From: Gracilaria domingensis
Taxonomy: Eukaryota; Rhodophyta; Florideophyceae; Gracilariales; Gracilariaceae
Reading direction: 5' to 3'
DNA length: 64,000 nt
Assembly (NCBI GenBank): GCA_022539475.1
Contig: VCMS01000009.1
Location: 436,137 to 500,136 of the forward strand
The notes beneath the pieces were generated by a model. That model saw nothing but the letters and a program-made list of their open reading frames with translations, was not told where the DNA came from and ran no database searches. Shown here in pieces: positions 23,475 to 32,959 of the stretch. The position numbers and the translations under genes were made by a program. Position 1 is the stretch's first letter, and every line of letters begins with the position of its first letter.

Positions 23475-24310
23475 ATGGCAGAGGAACAGAGCGACTTGGC
23501 GGAAATTTCACCCAATACCTTGTCTAAGTTCATATATGCAAATGGTTACGGTATATTAAGTTCTGTTGATCGAACGTTGAGAAAAGAGGGAGAGTCAATT
23601 CCAGAAGAAGTTGTGAAGTGTATGAAGTTCATTGACGAACGCGATGGTTTCGGTCTTGTTACAGGTCGTGATTTGGCGACGTGGAGGGGAAAATGGAAGG
23701 ACTCGGATACTATAAGCTTGGTGTGTCGGCGAATCATGGAGCTTTACTCCGTTTCTCTGACGACAGAGAAATTAAGGCTACATTCAATGCCCAGACCCTT
23801 GATCACAGTGTTGACGGACTACTGCTCCTGGCAAGGGATTTGAATAGGAGACATGGTATTGCGGATGATGATGAGAAGGGTTTCGTGGATACCAGAAGTG
23901 ATAGTGGCCTTCCCAATTTCGTGTACAACAAAGTGTGGCAGTGGAGAGAAGAAGTGGATTCTGCTATTGAGGACGTGTTGCAGAAGATGGATACGTTTGG
24001 TATCTATCCCGGCGATAAAAGTTGCAAAATTGTTGACAAGCGATACACAAAAAGAAGCAGAGGATCAAATCTTGTGGATAGTGAACCGAGATTGGTTGAT
24101 ACGGATGACGTTGTGACCTTCGGAAGTGCTTTGAGCGATGGTCCTTTGCATCAGGTAGGCGTGTACGGCGTTCACGTCAAAGAAGAGTGTATCCCGCGTG
24201 GAGTAGACAACCTGTTCGAAAGCGTGGAGGATGTACATTCGACAATTATGCTGGTGGCTCTGTTGTACGGCTACGAAGAAATGCAGCACGATAAGAAACA
24301 CCAAGAATGA
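23475..24310 (+). pseudogene. Gene B, left arm: HAD-superfamily phosphatase-like, frameshifted
   Basis: The layout is that of HAD hydrolases of the trehalose-6-phosphate phosphatase/Cof type. A motif I strand (YGILSSVDRTL), a cap region (SANHGA, SGLPNFVYNK) and a late acidic motif (TFGSALSDGPLHQVGVYGVHV) are present. The first Asp of DxDGT is Ser, so the phosphoryl-accepting nucleophile is missing in both arms. A 1-base deletion near 23670, absent in the right arm, breaks this copy. Gene B is a paralogue of gene C, which retains DxDGT. If ever expressed it would be a pseudo-phosphatase, perhaps regulatory. Confidence 0.75.
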
Positions 24311-24369
24311 GAAAAGGGTATTGAGATATATACGGTCCTTTTATAACTGAGATCTCATATCCTAAATAA

Positions 24370-25362
24370 CTAAATATTACGGGCATCATAGCACTTGAAA
24401 CAAATTCCAAGAGCATTTCTGAACCATTTACAGTTGATTTTTCTGTACTGGTACAGTTCTGCCACCCTTCTGATGGTCTCATTCACGCCCTCCACCCCAT
24501 CAACAAGATATGTTACCGCTGCTGGAGAATAGTCTCCCTTTACATGAACTGCCAGGGTTACCATTTCATATAGAAGACCATCATTGGAAGCATTCCCAAA
24601 AGCAACGATTAAATGTGTTTCGAACTGGGGGTCGTTTTCAACCAAGGCCAGCGCCCCACTGCTTTTCGTGAAACGAATGTCCCCTATTTCACAGTTTTTA
24701 TCTTGATGGTACCCAACCAGGTTCGGAAAGGATATCAACAGTTTTGAAATACCGGAGTTAACTTCTGTTTTCCACTTCGACAGTCCATTGTATGTGCAGT
24801 TAGGGAGTCCACTGTCTTTTCTAGTGCTCAAAACTGCTTGTTGACGCTCCTCGTGAAGTCCGTGCGATTCATTTAAGGAGACTGCAAGTCTCTCAAGTTT
24901 GGCTGCACATCTTTCGTAGCCTTCCCTGTCAAGCTCTTGATCAATTTCAGTGCCATTGGATAATCGCACCCGTGCGCCTTGGTTTCCAGAGATACCAAAA
25001 TTGTAGCCACCCAGGTGCTCTATGACACTCCCGACATCCTCTATATCTCGCCTAGTAGCAATTCCGAAACCAACGCGTGCATTGATGTACTTCATGCATT
25101 TGACTGTTTCGGCAGGAATGATGTCTTCAGCTCTTTCCACAGTACCGTCAATATCACTAATCACGGCGTAGCCATTTTCGAATATTTCGTTAGCCAGCTG
25201 CTGAGGAGTTACTTCTTGTGATCTAATTTCTGAGTTATGCATGTTTTGAAAGCTTTCGAAAGGGTTCGTTTTCCAAATAGATGTGTGTATACGAATGAGA
25301 AGGATGTGATTGATGTTCACAAGGTGTTTCGTAGTATAAAAAGAGTCTAAGAACGACCACAT
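24370..25362 (-). CDS. Gene C, left arm: HAD-superfamily (TPP/Cof-like) phosphatase
   Basis: An open 330-codon frame. Motif I is AVISDIDGTVE with both aspartates. Motif II is GIATRRD, where the right arm keeps the usual ATGRD. The cap region includes GISGNQGARVRL. The metal-binding motif is VAFGNASNDGLLYEM, resembling GD..ND in Cof-type enzymes. The family removes phosphate from sugar phosphates such as trehalose-6-phosphate; the substrate here is unknown. The true start may be the internal Met of QNMHNSE (about 25242), because the first Met is not conserved in the right arm. It converges on gene B, with 60 bp between the stops. TGR to TRR may impair activity. Confidence 0.75.
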   Translation of the reverse strand: MWSFLDSFYTTKHLVNINHILLIRIHTSIWKTNPFESFQNMHNSEIRSQEVTPQQLANEIFENGYAVISDIDGTVERAEDIIPAETVKCMKYINARVGFGIATRRDIEDVGSVIEHLGGYNFGISGNQGARVRLSNGTEIDQELDREGYERCAAKLERLAVSLNESHGLHEERQQAVLSTRKDSGLPNCTYNGLSKWKTEVNSGISKLLISFPNLVGYHQDKNCEIGDIRFTKSSGALALVENDPQFETHLIVAFGNASNDGLLYEMVTLAVHVKGDYSPAAVTYLVDGVEGVNETIRRVAELYQYRKINCKWFRNALGICFKCYDARNI

Positions 25363-25890
25363 ACGGGTATTGTAGTACTGTTTTAAAACGTTACTAGGAC
25401 GAGAAGCTTTCGCATCGATTTGCAGTACAGAAAGGGAGATTTAGTCATAAATTATATGCACGGGTTCAAGTGGTAAAGAAAACTATGAATATCTTTAACA
25501 TGAGCTTAGAAATCAAGGAGAGTAAAACGACCTCGATTAGAGGTTGAAACCCATAAAAAGTTTACCTTACTTCATATGGGCGCCCAAAGTATATTGCAAA
25601 GGCTTACTTCTTCAGAAATATTAAAATTTTGTACTTCTTTCGTTACTAGTATCCTGAACGTTAATGATATGGTATGACCCTTTTCTATCTAGCAAAAACT
25701 TAGCCAGGTATTAGTGGTAAAGGATGTAGGTTTTAAAAGGGCATATTTGAAGCGCAGAAAGACGAACAGTATAAGTAATGTAATACGAGCAGGTCATTTA
25801 GATAAAGTATATTTTATGTTTAACTATCTTTAAAAACTTCGTCTGCACATCAATGATGTCTAGAACACCGAAAAGTCATGTGTTCCAACC
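25363..25890. other. AT-rich intergenic between genes C and D (left arm)
   Basis: No gene. The segment is AT-rich and conserved in inverted orientation at about 57945-58462. It contains the upstream region of gene C and the 3' flank of gene D. Confidence 0.4.
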
Positions 25891-27748
25891 TCAAAGCTGC
25901 GGGAATGGGGAGGGGGATAACTTTTCCTCAACAACTTTGACGTAGTTTTTATAAGAAGGAAAGGTGTCACCGCCTACGATGCTTCTTTCTTGGCGGAAAA
26001 AGTAGTAGAAGTACGCGTTCCTAAACGCAAAGTCGGAGAAAGAAATAGGGAAGCCGACGAGAGTTTTCTCATATGCAAGAAGTCGCCCAACGGTCTCTTT
26101 TAGGTTGAAAGTAGTACCTGTCTTAAGCGAAACTATCTTCAACAGCTCTTTCATTATTGTGACCACCACCGTACTGCATTTCGTAGCGACTACGTCCATA
26201 GGAATGAAACCTTTTGAGGCCCCGAAGATGTTGAATGCTGACAGCCACACGAGCTTCTCATAATAGCTTACGAGATATGTGTCTTCGTCGACAACCCCGC
26301 AAGTGAGACTCATAGATCTAAATCTGTCTGCAACGTTGGAGGCCCACTTTCCTGTTGCGACAGTGAGACCATCCGGACTTTGAGGAGTGACACGATCCTG
26401 CGGAGTGTGGTGCAAGCCCGGAAACGGGAAACACGCACAGGACGTTCGAGATCCTGCTCCCTGTCGGGATGGAAGCTCGGCTGGAGAGCCTATGTTGCCA
26501 CCGAGGACCTGGATGTAAAGCCAGTAGTAGGCTGAAGTAGAACCTACAGAGGTGAAATAGAGAAGCCAGAAAGGTAAGAAAACCCAGAAATAATGGGAAA
26601 ATGGTAGAGAAACTCGAGAGAGTGGACTGTAGACTCCGAGAGGAGGCGTAGCCCGAAAAGGAAAAGTCGAAGAAAAGATCCAGAAAAGAGGAGTCAAGGG
26701 CCGTGCGCAAGCAGGCAACAGGCCCAAAAGACGGGGAAAACCAGAAAGAAAAGGGAAACAATAACAAGAAACACACCGAATACTGGGTCGGATATCTATC
26801 CTGCAATCAGGAATAAGAAACAAACAAGAATCAACACATCAGCGTGTAATACAGATGTTCTGTGGCGTCCCTGAGGCCAGTAGGTGTGGTTATACCTCTT
26901 GAGCTCACTCTCCACATGAAGTCGTAGACCGGTAAGGGCAGCAACGCCTAGAGCCATGACAAAAGTGCTCTCGAACGAAAAAGTAGTCTCGAAGACGAAC
27001 CTCAGTTTACTCTACTGAGTGCGCGCGACGGCGAGGTCGCGCCCATCGAAGTAGGTTCAACTTCACATTAAACTAACAATATAAACTAAAGTATTGCACA
27101 CCTCATGAGGTCCATACACGTGGCTAACCCACTGTCAGGGTGTCTAGAGAGGTGGTGCAGTAGCTAAAAACTAGACACTATCCATGACCATGCAATGTTT
27201 CCAAGACCGACTTTACATGACAAGGTTCACCAGAAATATCAACAACATTACCCGAGTAGTAGGGGCTAGTCTCGACGAGAACAAGACTTCATCCTAGAGA
27301 GAGCGCTATCCTAAGCAGGCTCGGAAGTACCCGTGAGGGGTGGGTTTGCTCCACACGGAGCTGCGTTTCTTGAGGGGACGCCAAGGTAGAGGACAACTTT
27401 GGAACAATTTTCCACACCAAGATTCGAAAGCAATGCTGTGATGTCTCCGTTCTGGAAGAAAACGAGATTCTCTCTGAGCGAATAAGGGCAAGCCTGAATT
27501 ACGGTCTTCAGTGTGTTCGTTCTTCCACAAACTAGTATCGGTACATCAGAAAGATGAGAGGTAGCAGCCATGCTGCAGAAGTCTTGTGCGGAAATCATCA
27601 TGTCTTCTTCGTTCGCCAGCATGGTACCTATACGACCCCTTCCAACAACAACGGCTCGAGTACTTCGAGTCGAAGATGAGGTCTGACGGATTTCAGAGTA
27701 CGTGGTACTCGGAGGCGGAGTTGGAGGCATGTCGGACTGGGAGTTCAT
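25891..27748 (-). pseudogene. Gene D, left arm: ketopantoate reductase-like, split by a solo LTR
   Basis: From Met 27748 (MNSQSDMPPTPPPS) a Pro/Ser-rich leader precedes a dinucleotide-binding motif (AVVVGRGRIGTML). Next come CGRTNTLK and FFQNGDI, as in the N-terminal domain of the ApbA/PanE (2-dehydropantoate 2-reductase) family. After the insertion, the C-terminal helical domain has YYEKLVWLSAFN, like the EK...N motif of that family. The coding sequence is cut at 26406-27355; the right arm joins RNAAP directly to QDRV. No early stop is seen in this arm otherwise. The reaction in the family is NADPH-dependent reduction of a 2-oxo acid; the substrate here is unproven. Confidence 0.7.
26406..27355 (+). 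mobile_element. Solo LTR-like element (950 bp) in gene D, TSD CGGAG
   Basis: Termini TGTGGTGCAA and TTTGCTCCACA, flanked by a perfect 5-bp duplication CGGAG (26401-26405 and 27356-27360). The right arm has the empty site with one copy. It shares CCTACAGAGGTG and CACTGTCAGG with the other two insertions and is in the same orientation. This is the cleanest member of the family. Confidence 0.93.
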
Positions 27749-28202
27749 CGCAAGTGTTCTACTGTTTTTGTGTGACGATGAAAATGAAAGATGGGGCGGA
27801 GAATTGCTGGGGTAAAGATTGATACTTAAGTACAAATGGTGGGTAAGCGCAGAACGCCAACATGACTCACCTTGTGAAAGTGAGCGAAATGTATGATATG
27901 TGATTGTACTAAATGAATGATACAGCTTGTATGAGACTACAAGCCACAAAGTGTGGTGATGTTTTATGAAAAGCAGGTGGAATAATAGAAACTTTACAAT
28001 GAATGAAACTGATTTCGAACCTGAGTTGTAAAGTAGTAGTTACGGAGAGCTTGAATACAGGATGAAAGGAGCCATTTTGGCTTCATAAATGACGTGAACG
28101 GGTTCTACAGCTTCACTCGAATTGCCATAATCTTCTTTTTTATTGAGGTATAAAAAGGGAGAATGTCTGGGAGGGACGCGTTTGGGGTTACTGAAGTTAT
28201 CG

Positions 28203-28910
28203 ATGTTCAGTATGGATTCCCGTTTAATTATAGCGCCATCAACTTTGGCTTCAGACTTTGCTCGCCTTTCAGATGAAGCGAGTGCAATGGAAGGGGCTGG
28301 AGCGAAGTGGCTACGTATAGATGTAATGGATGGTCATTTTGTGGCGAACCTTACTGTTGGACCGCCTGTTGTGAAAGCGCTGCGGAGGCCTACAAAATTG
28401 TTCTCGTACTGTCATCTGATGGTATCCGATCCTGGGCGATGGATAAAAGACCTTGCAGAACCAGGCGCAGATGGAGTCATATTTCATATCGAAAGTGTGG
28501 CTAAGGGACTAGAAAAGTGCGAGGTAACAGCTGAGGAGGAGAACGTGATGTGGAAGGAATTATGTAACCGAATTAAAAGGATGGGGATGCAAGTTGGAGT
28601 TGCGTTGCGCCCGAATACGTCTCGGAAGGTCGTAGAAGCACTTATGAAGGAAAGAGTTGTAGAAATGTTATTGTTGATGACGGAGGAGCCAGGGTTTGGA
28701 AGAAAGGCGTTTATGGAGGGTTTTCTGCACAAGGTGCGACACGCAACGGAGATTTACCCAAGAGTAGGGATACAAATGGATGGGGGTATTGGACTGAGTA
28801 CTGTGAAAGGAGTAATGAAGGCCGGTGTAAACATTTTAGTTGCAGTTTCTGCCATCTTTGGCTCGAGTAACCCAGCTCATGTAATAGCTGGTTTGCTAAA
28901 GGTTGGTTAG
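28203..28910 (+). CDS. RPE: Gene E, left arm: ribulose-5-phosphate 3-epimerase, full length but altered
   Basis: The product has the normal length for the family (about 235 residues) and its fingerprints: IIAPSTLASDFARL, DVMDGHFVANLTVGPP, YCHLMV, the AGAD-like PGADGVIFHIE, and MDGGIG. RPE interconverts ribulose-5-phosphate and xylulose-5-phosphate in the pentose phosphate and Calvin cycles. The metal-ligand His in HxDxMDG is Arg (LRIDVMDG). MTVEPGFGGQ has become MTEEPGFGRK, and VAGSAIF has become VAVSAIF. These changes suggest loss of activity even though the frame is open. The start is chosen at MFSMDSR; an upstream in-frame ATG (28143) would add 20 residues with no family counterpart. Confidence 0.9.
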   Translation: MFSMDSRLIIAPSTLASDFARLSDEASAMEGAGAKWLRIDVMDGHFVANLTVGPPVVKALRRPTKLFSYCHLMVSDPGRWIKDLAEPGADGVIFHIESVAKGLEKCEVTAEEENVMWKELCNRIKRMGMQVGVALRPNTSRKVVEALMKERVVEMLLLMTEEPGFGRKAFMEGFLHKVRHATEIYPRVGIQMDGGIGLSTVKGVMKAGVNILVAVSAIFGSSNPAHVIAGLLKVG

Positions 28911-28982
28911 AGATAGTAGCATAAAATTATTGTTTATTGCTTTATTACCTTTATGTGTTATCACAACTGTATTCTCCGTCTC

Positions 28983-29320
28983 GATTAGAGATGTACTTCT
29001 CTTGTGTCACATCTGGGAAAGGATGTGAGAGAACATCAATATATCTCTAGTAGATGTTGAGAGGGAGGATGAACTACTCCACGTGCTATCATTATTACCG
29101 ATCCGGTGTCGAGTGGTGACATATTCCTTTTTTGTCACAACCCACACAGGATGTGACAGAAGAAGAAGATGCCCCCAGTTGAGACGGAGCGTGAGCTACT
29201 CTAAATACAATCACTACTCCCCAGCGTGCCTCCACTGGGGACATTTTCTTGTTTTGTCATAACCACAGAGTGAGGTTATGGCCGAAGAGAAAAATATCGC
29301 CGGTCGAGACGAGGTGGGTG
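28983..29320. repeat. Three tandem ~120-bp units with hairpins, between genes E and F
   Basis: The units start near 28983, 29108 and 29229. Each holds a short inverted repeat: TCACATC...GATGTGA, TCACAACC...GGATGTGA, CATAACC...GGTTATG. A similar GAGACGGAG or GAGACGAGG motif follows in the second and third units. Related units occur in the right arm (about 55925-56215). They lie in the promoter side of gene F and the 3' side of gene E. Function is unknown. Confidence 0.6.
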
Positions 29321-29571
29321 GGGCCCCCACCCACCTAGTCCGGGACTATGTGAGCGCGAAAGAGGGGACAGAGGGGTGGCGCTTAAATATTGGAAGGTGC
29401 GGAGGTGTACAGTAGATGTTTTGGCGAGAAATGCGATTAGGAAAACAGGAAAAATCGTGGTGCTGGATATAGCCCGTGCGAATGGAGAGTGCGGGTGGAC
29501 AACACAGCGTAACTCGATTGCACTGAATCGCAGCGAAACTTCCGATTCATCTATTACTTCTTCTTCTGAAG

Positions 29572-30501
29572 ATGTCGAACGGATACGTGAAGGATGAGGA
29601 GCTGTTGGCGCTGTTTGAGGTGAAGGAGGTACCGCCGACGCCCTCACCAAGGCGAGAAGAGGGGGTGATTACGGCGGCTGGTCGGATGTCGGAGAAGAAG
29701 AAAGTGCCCGATGAAGGAAAGAAGTGTGAGGCGAGGAGAGAGGATGGTGATGAGGTGGAGAAGGGTGTAGAATTAGAGATAAAGGGGGTCGCAATGGAGA
29801 GAAGGGGTGCGGTGCATTTGAGTCAGTTAGAGGTTGGAGACCAGATGGAGAGTAGGGGCGGAGAGGGTGACAGGGCGACGCGGTTTGTGGCGAATATGAA
29901 GGCGAGGGTGGGGGTGTTGGGGTTGATGATGAAGGAGCAACTGGACGATGGCATTGTAGAGATTGTGACGGAAATGGGCGGTGTGGTGCTGAGTGGGGGT
30001 GGAAGCGGTGTTTCGGTCGAGGAGATTTCAAGCCTGCCGAATTCGTTGTCGGCATTAGGAGTGGAGATGAGAAATCATGTGTATGGGACAGTGGACTGTG
30101 CGGGAAGGGAGGTTGGAGAGTTGCGGGAGGAGAATAGGGTTCTGAACGAGAGGTTGGACGTGCTGGAGAAGGAGGTGAAGGAGCTGGGCAAGAGGCAAAG
30201 ATTGGTGGAAGAGGAGACCGTGAAAGGAGGTGTGGATGGAAAGACGGAGAAGGGAAGTGTGGGAAGGGTGGCGGTGCAGAAGGAATCCCCTGTGACACCA
30301 AAGACAAAGGGTGGTGAGATTGGGGATGGTAAGAGCCGTCTGAAGAAGAGGCGTAAGGAGATGAAGAAGGTGGTGGTGGAGGTGCCGCGGGAGAAAGTCG
30401 GGGCTCCTGTTTTGACTGGGTTTAGGAGTGCGGCGGAGGTAGCGCGGACTACGAAGGGGATTCTGAGGAGACAAGAGGAGAGAAGGTTGGGAGGGATGTG
30501 A
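29572..30501 (+). CDS. Gene F, left arm: unrecognised coiled-coil/basic protein (309 aa)
   Basis: Begins MSNGYVKDEELLALFE and is open throughout. The N-terminal half is charged and acidic. The middle has a coiled coil (REENRVLNERLDVLEKEVKE, about residues 182-202). The C-terminal third is strongly basic (SRLKKRRKEMKKVV), then FRSAAEVARTTKGILRRQEE. The right-arm copy (55653-54724) is also open. Possible roles include a nucleic-acid-binding structural or gag-like protein. No family is recognised and no function should be assumed. Reverse-strand Pro/Ser/His-rich frames here are composition shadows. Confidence 0.6.
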   Translation: MSNGYVKDEELLALFEVKEVPPTPSPRREEGVITAAGRMSEKKKVPDEGKKCEARREDGDEVEKGVELEIKGVAMERRGAVHLSQLEVGDQMESRGGEGDRATRFVANMKARVGVLGLMMKEQLDDGIVEIVTEMGGVVLSGGGSGVSVEEISSLPNSLSALGVEMRNHVYGTVDCAGREVGELREENRVLNERLDVLEKEVKELGKRQRLVEEETVKGGVDGKTEKGSVGRVAVQKESPVTPKTKGGEIGDGKSRLKKRRKEMKKVVVEVPREKVGAPVLTGFRSAAEVARTTKGILRRQEERRLGGM

Positions 30502-30856
30502 AGCCGTTTATGGGCGACGCAGATATACGGGAATGGGCAGAGTTGCCCACCTGAGATCTACAAATGACGTTTGCAGAGACGGAGAGGGAGGATGCGAACG
30601 CGTGATGGGCGAGAAATGGGTGAAGAGTGGGGGTGATGTGGACTGGGAAGAAATAATTGGATGATTGAGGTGGGATGAGTTGCGATTGGCATTGCAACAT
30701 GGGAGAAAATGGAAACGCGAACTAGTACGAGCGCAGTTTTGAGAGAGGGTGGCGGAAAAGAGTGAATGGGGTGGTGCGGCGAAGTAGAACCTCTACATAA
30801 ACTAGGAGACCCAGGAAGTAAACTGTGCGAGATAGAATTCAATATTCCAAAATCTC
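30502..30856. other. 3' flank of gene F; inverted-repeat edge nearby
   Basis: No gene. The segment is G/A-rich and then continues into sequence shared with the right arm. Inverted-repeat homology ends about 30977, inside the DIRS-like reverse transcriptase. Confidence 0.4.
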
Positions 30857-32750
30857 TTAATTTTTTGAGTGCCAGCCTCTGCCACCCCCTCGCGCGCCCC
30901 AAATAGCCCAAAAATTAGCTTGGTTTCCAGAGCAAACAGACTCTATTTCACTTTGCAGACCAGAGACGTGATCCATCTGCTTTGATCCGACCCATTCACC
31001 CTTAGACGGATGTCTGGTGATTCCGAGAGGTTTCAGTAGCCCGTCCAGGCGTTTTGTGGCTCTGCTGCCGTCACGAAGTCCCGAGACACTCTCGAAGGGT
31101 GTCGGTCCGATTAAAAGGTGATCAATGTACGGCAGGATTCTGTAACCTAGGTGTTGACGTATGAAGTGCACGAGCGGTTTCAAAAGCTTCTTAAACCAAA
31201 GCGTGGAGCATCCCCAACCGAGAGGGAGCGCAATGCAGCGAAAATAGCGACCGCAGTAGTGAAACGAAAAAAGAATTTGAGCATCGAAGGGTATAAGTAG
31301 AAAGCTCTGTAGCATTCTTTAATGTCAAAGGAGAGCAGATAATCGTTTTGCTGCACGTCGAGGGCAAAGCTGGGTATTGTTTCCATTCGCACCGTGCCCC
31401 TGTTACAATGGCATGAGTTTCTGCTAAAGTTAACCACAAAGAGATCCTTGAGTTCCCCTGCGCTATCTGGCGGCCGCACTATCTGGCGGACACACGGTAA
31501 ATGCTGAAGAGATCATTTTGCCTTGTCTGGCGCAGGCAAGGGCATAGTCCTCGTTTACTTCTTCGTAAACTTTTTCACCCAGTCCTCTAGCGAGGTCTGC
31601 CTCCGCGTATTCACAATCGGCGGCAGACTGCGGGATCTCAGGCAATTTTATGCCCTCAGTAAATGGAATGACAGGCATGTCCAGGATTCCATACCTAACT
31701 ACACAGTCAACTTTCCTTGAACCGGCGAGCAAGCGAGTCCAGTTGTCAGCTCTTTTGGACGTTCTACACCACAGGGACTTGATCCCATATATCTCTTTGG
31801 CGCTGGACATCTTGGATGTCACTGGTCTGAAAGACCGGCGTCCTTGCCTGATCCTTTACCTTTCGAAGCCTTTTGAGAAAGCATTAGCTTCGCCAGCTCC
31901 TTGGCGGCTTCGATATCAAGCCTATTTGAAAGTGCTTCTCGCAGCCTCCGGTGTGTTTGAAAGTGCACCGCGTCATGGGTTTTTTTAACCAGGATCGCTT
32001 GTTAGCGCGCGAGCTCGGTACCTTTCTGAATAACATCCGTTAAGTACTGTTCTCTCATGGAGAGGACTTCAAGGCTTGCTTTCATAGCTGTCGCAGTTGA
32101 CGACAATAATCAGCAACCTTCTTCTCCAGTAGATACGGTCGTTGCGAATGTCCAGGCGGCGATCCGATCTCAAGCCACACTCCCGCGGCGTCGAGATACT
32201 CTCACTCTTTATGGAAACTTCGATCCTTGTTCTTTAGTTCCATCAGGAAGGTATTCGATTCGGGCTTGAAGTAAGCCACATGATTGACCGGTACACGTAG
32301 ATCTCGATCGAAGAGGGTGCTTTGTTCCATGTTCTTGGCGTCGGCGAGAGCGGCAGATACCAGCTTTCACTCCTGCTCTCCGGTCTCGGCGGAGCTAATT
32401 TCTTCTTTCAGCTCCTCCCAGAAAAGTTCAAAACATTTCTCCGGTGTTTCGGTAGATTGGGCCATGCCTGCGTAAAGGGCACACAAAGATGAAGATGTCA
32501 CCACTTCGGAATAGAAGGGGAGTTTTGAGAAAAAAGGACATGGATCCAAGCCAGTCGGCCATGTTGCGCTCTGGGGCTCTGCTTATATTCTGGTCAGCAG
32601 AGCCCTGCACGTACTCTTGCTTTGAGACTTCGGCTAAGCATACACCGGAAGTGGTCTCGATGGTAGCCTTGAGACGCTCGGCACACTACACGGGGGATGT
32701 ATCGGCTCGGTATTGCTTGGCCATTCCTTTTATTGAAGTGTATCGCTAAC
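30857..32750 (-). pseudogene. DIRS-like retroelement fragment (gag-like and reverse transcriptase)
   Basis: Reading the minus strand, a gag-like fragment (ELFWEELKEEISSAETGEQE near 32400) precedes the reverse transcriptase. The RT has EGIKLPEIP (about 31660), DIKECYRAFYLYP (about 31320) and LPLGWGCSTLWFKKLLKPLV, which are typical of DIRS/Ngaro-type enzymes. The catalytic YIDD box reads YIDH, so the enzyme is dead. Several frameshifts and stops occur. The last part of the RT lies within the inverted repeat and a remnant is present at 54253-54300. Confidence 0.7.
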
Positions 32751-32959
32751 AGTCAAGATAAAGATAAGTGCGGATATGAGTACAAAAGCGAAGAAAGTTG
32801 AGCCCGTTTAGAACGAAATTCCTTATAGTCATCAAGGGTTTGTAGTTCTGTTATGTTCTGGACAAAATCATGTCGATGAATTGTTGTATTTTCAGTCTTT
32901 AGAATTGATCTGCATACATGTAAACTTGAAATTGTCATAAACTCGTTCCCGTGGTTCAA

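Larger units (their letters stand above)
18796..30977 (+). repeat. Giant inverted repeat, left arm (as visible)
   Basis: This segment is the reverse complement of 54253-64000, apart from two solo LTRs unique to this arm and a deletion of about 440 bp in the RPE gene of the other arm. By eye the aligned stretches differ at roughly one base in ten to fifteen. The left edge cannot be fixed because the partner runs off the window. The right edge falls at about 30977 within a DIRS-like pol. Confidence 0.93.
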
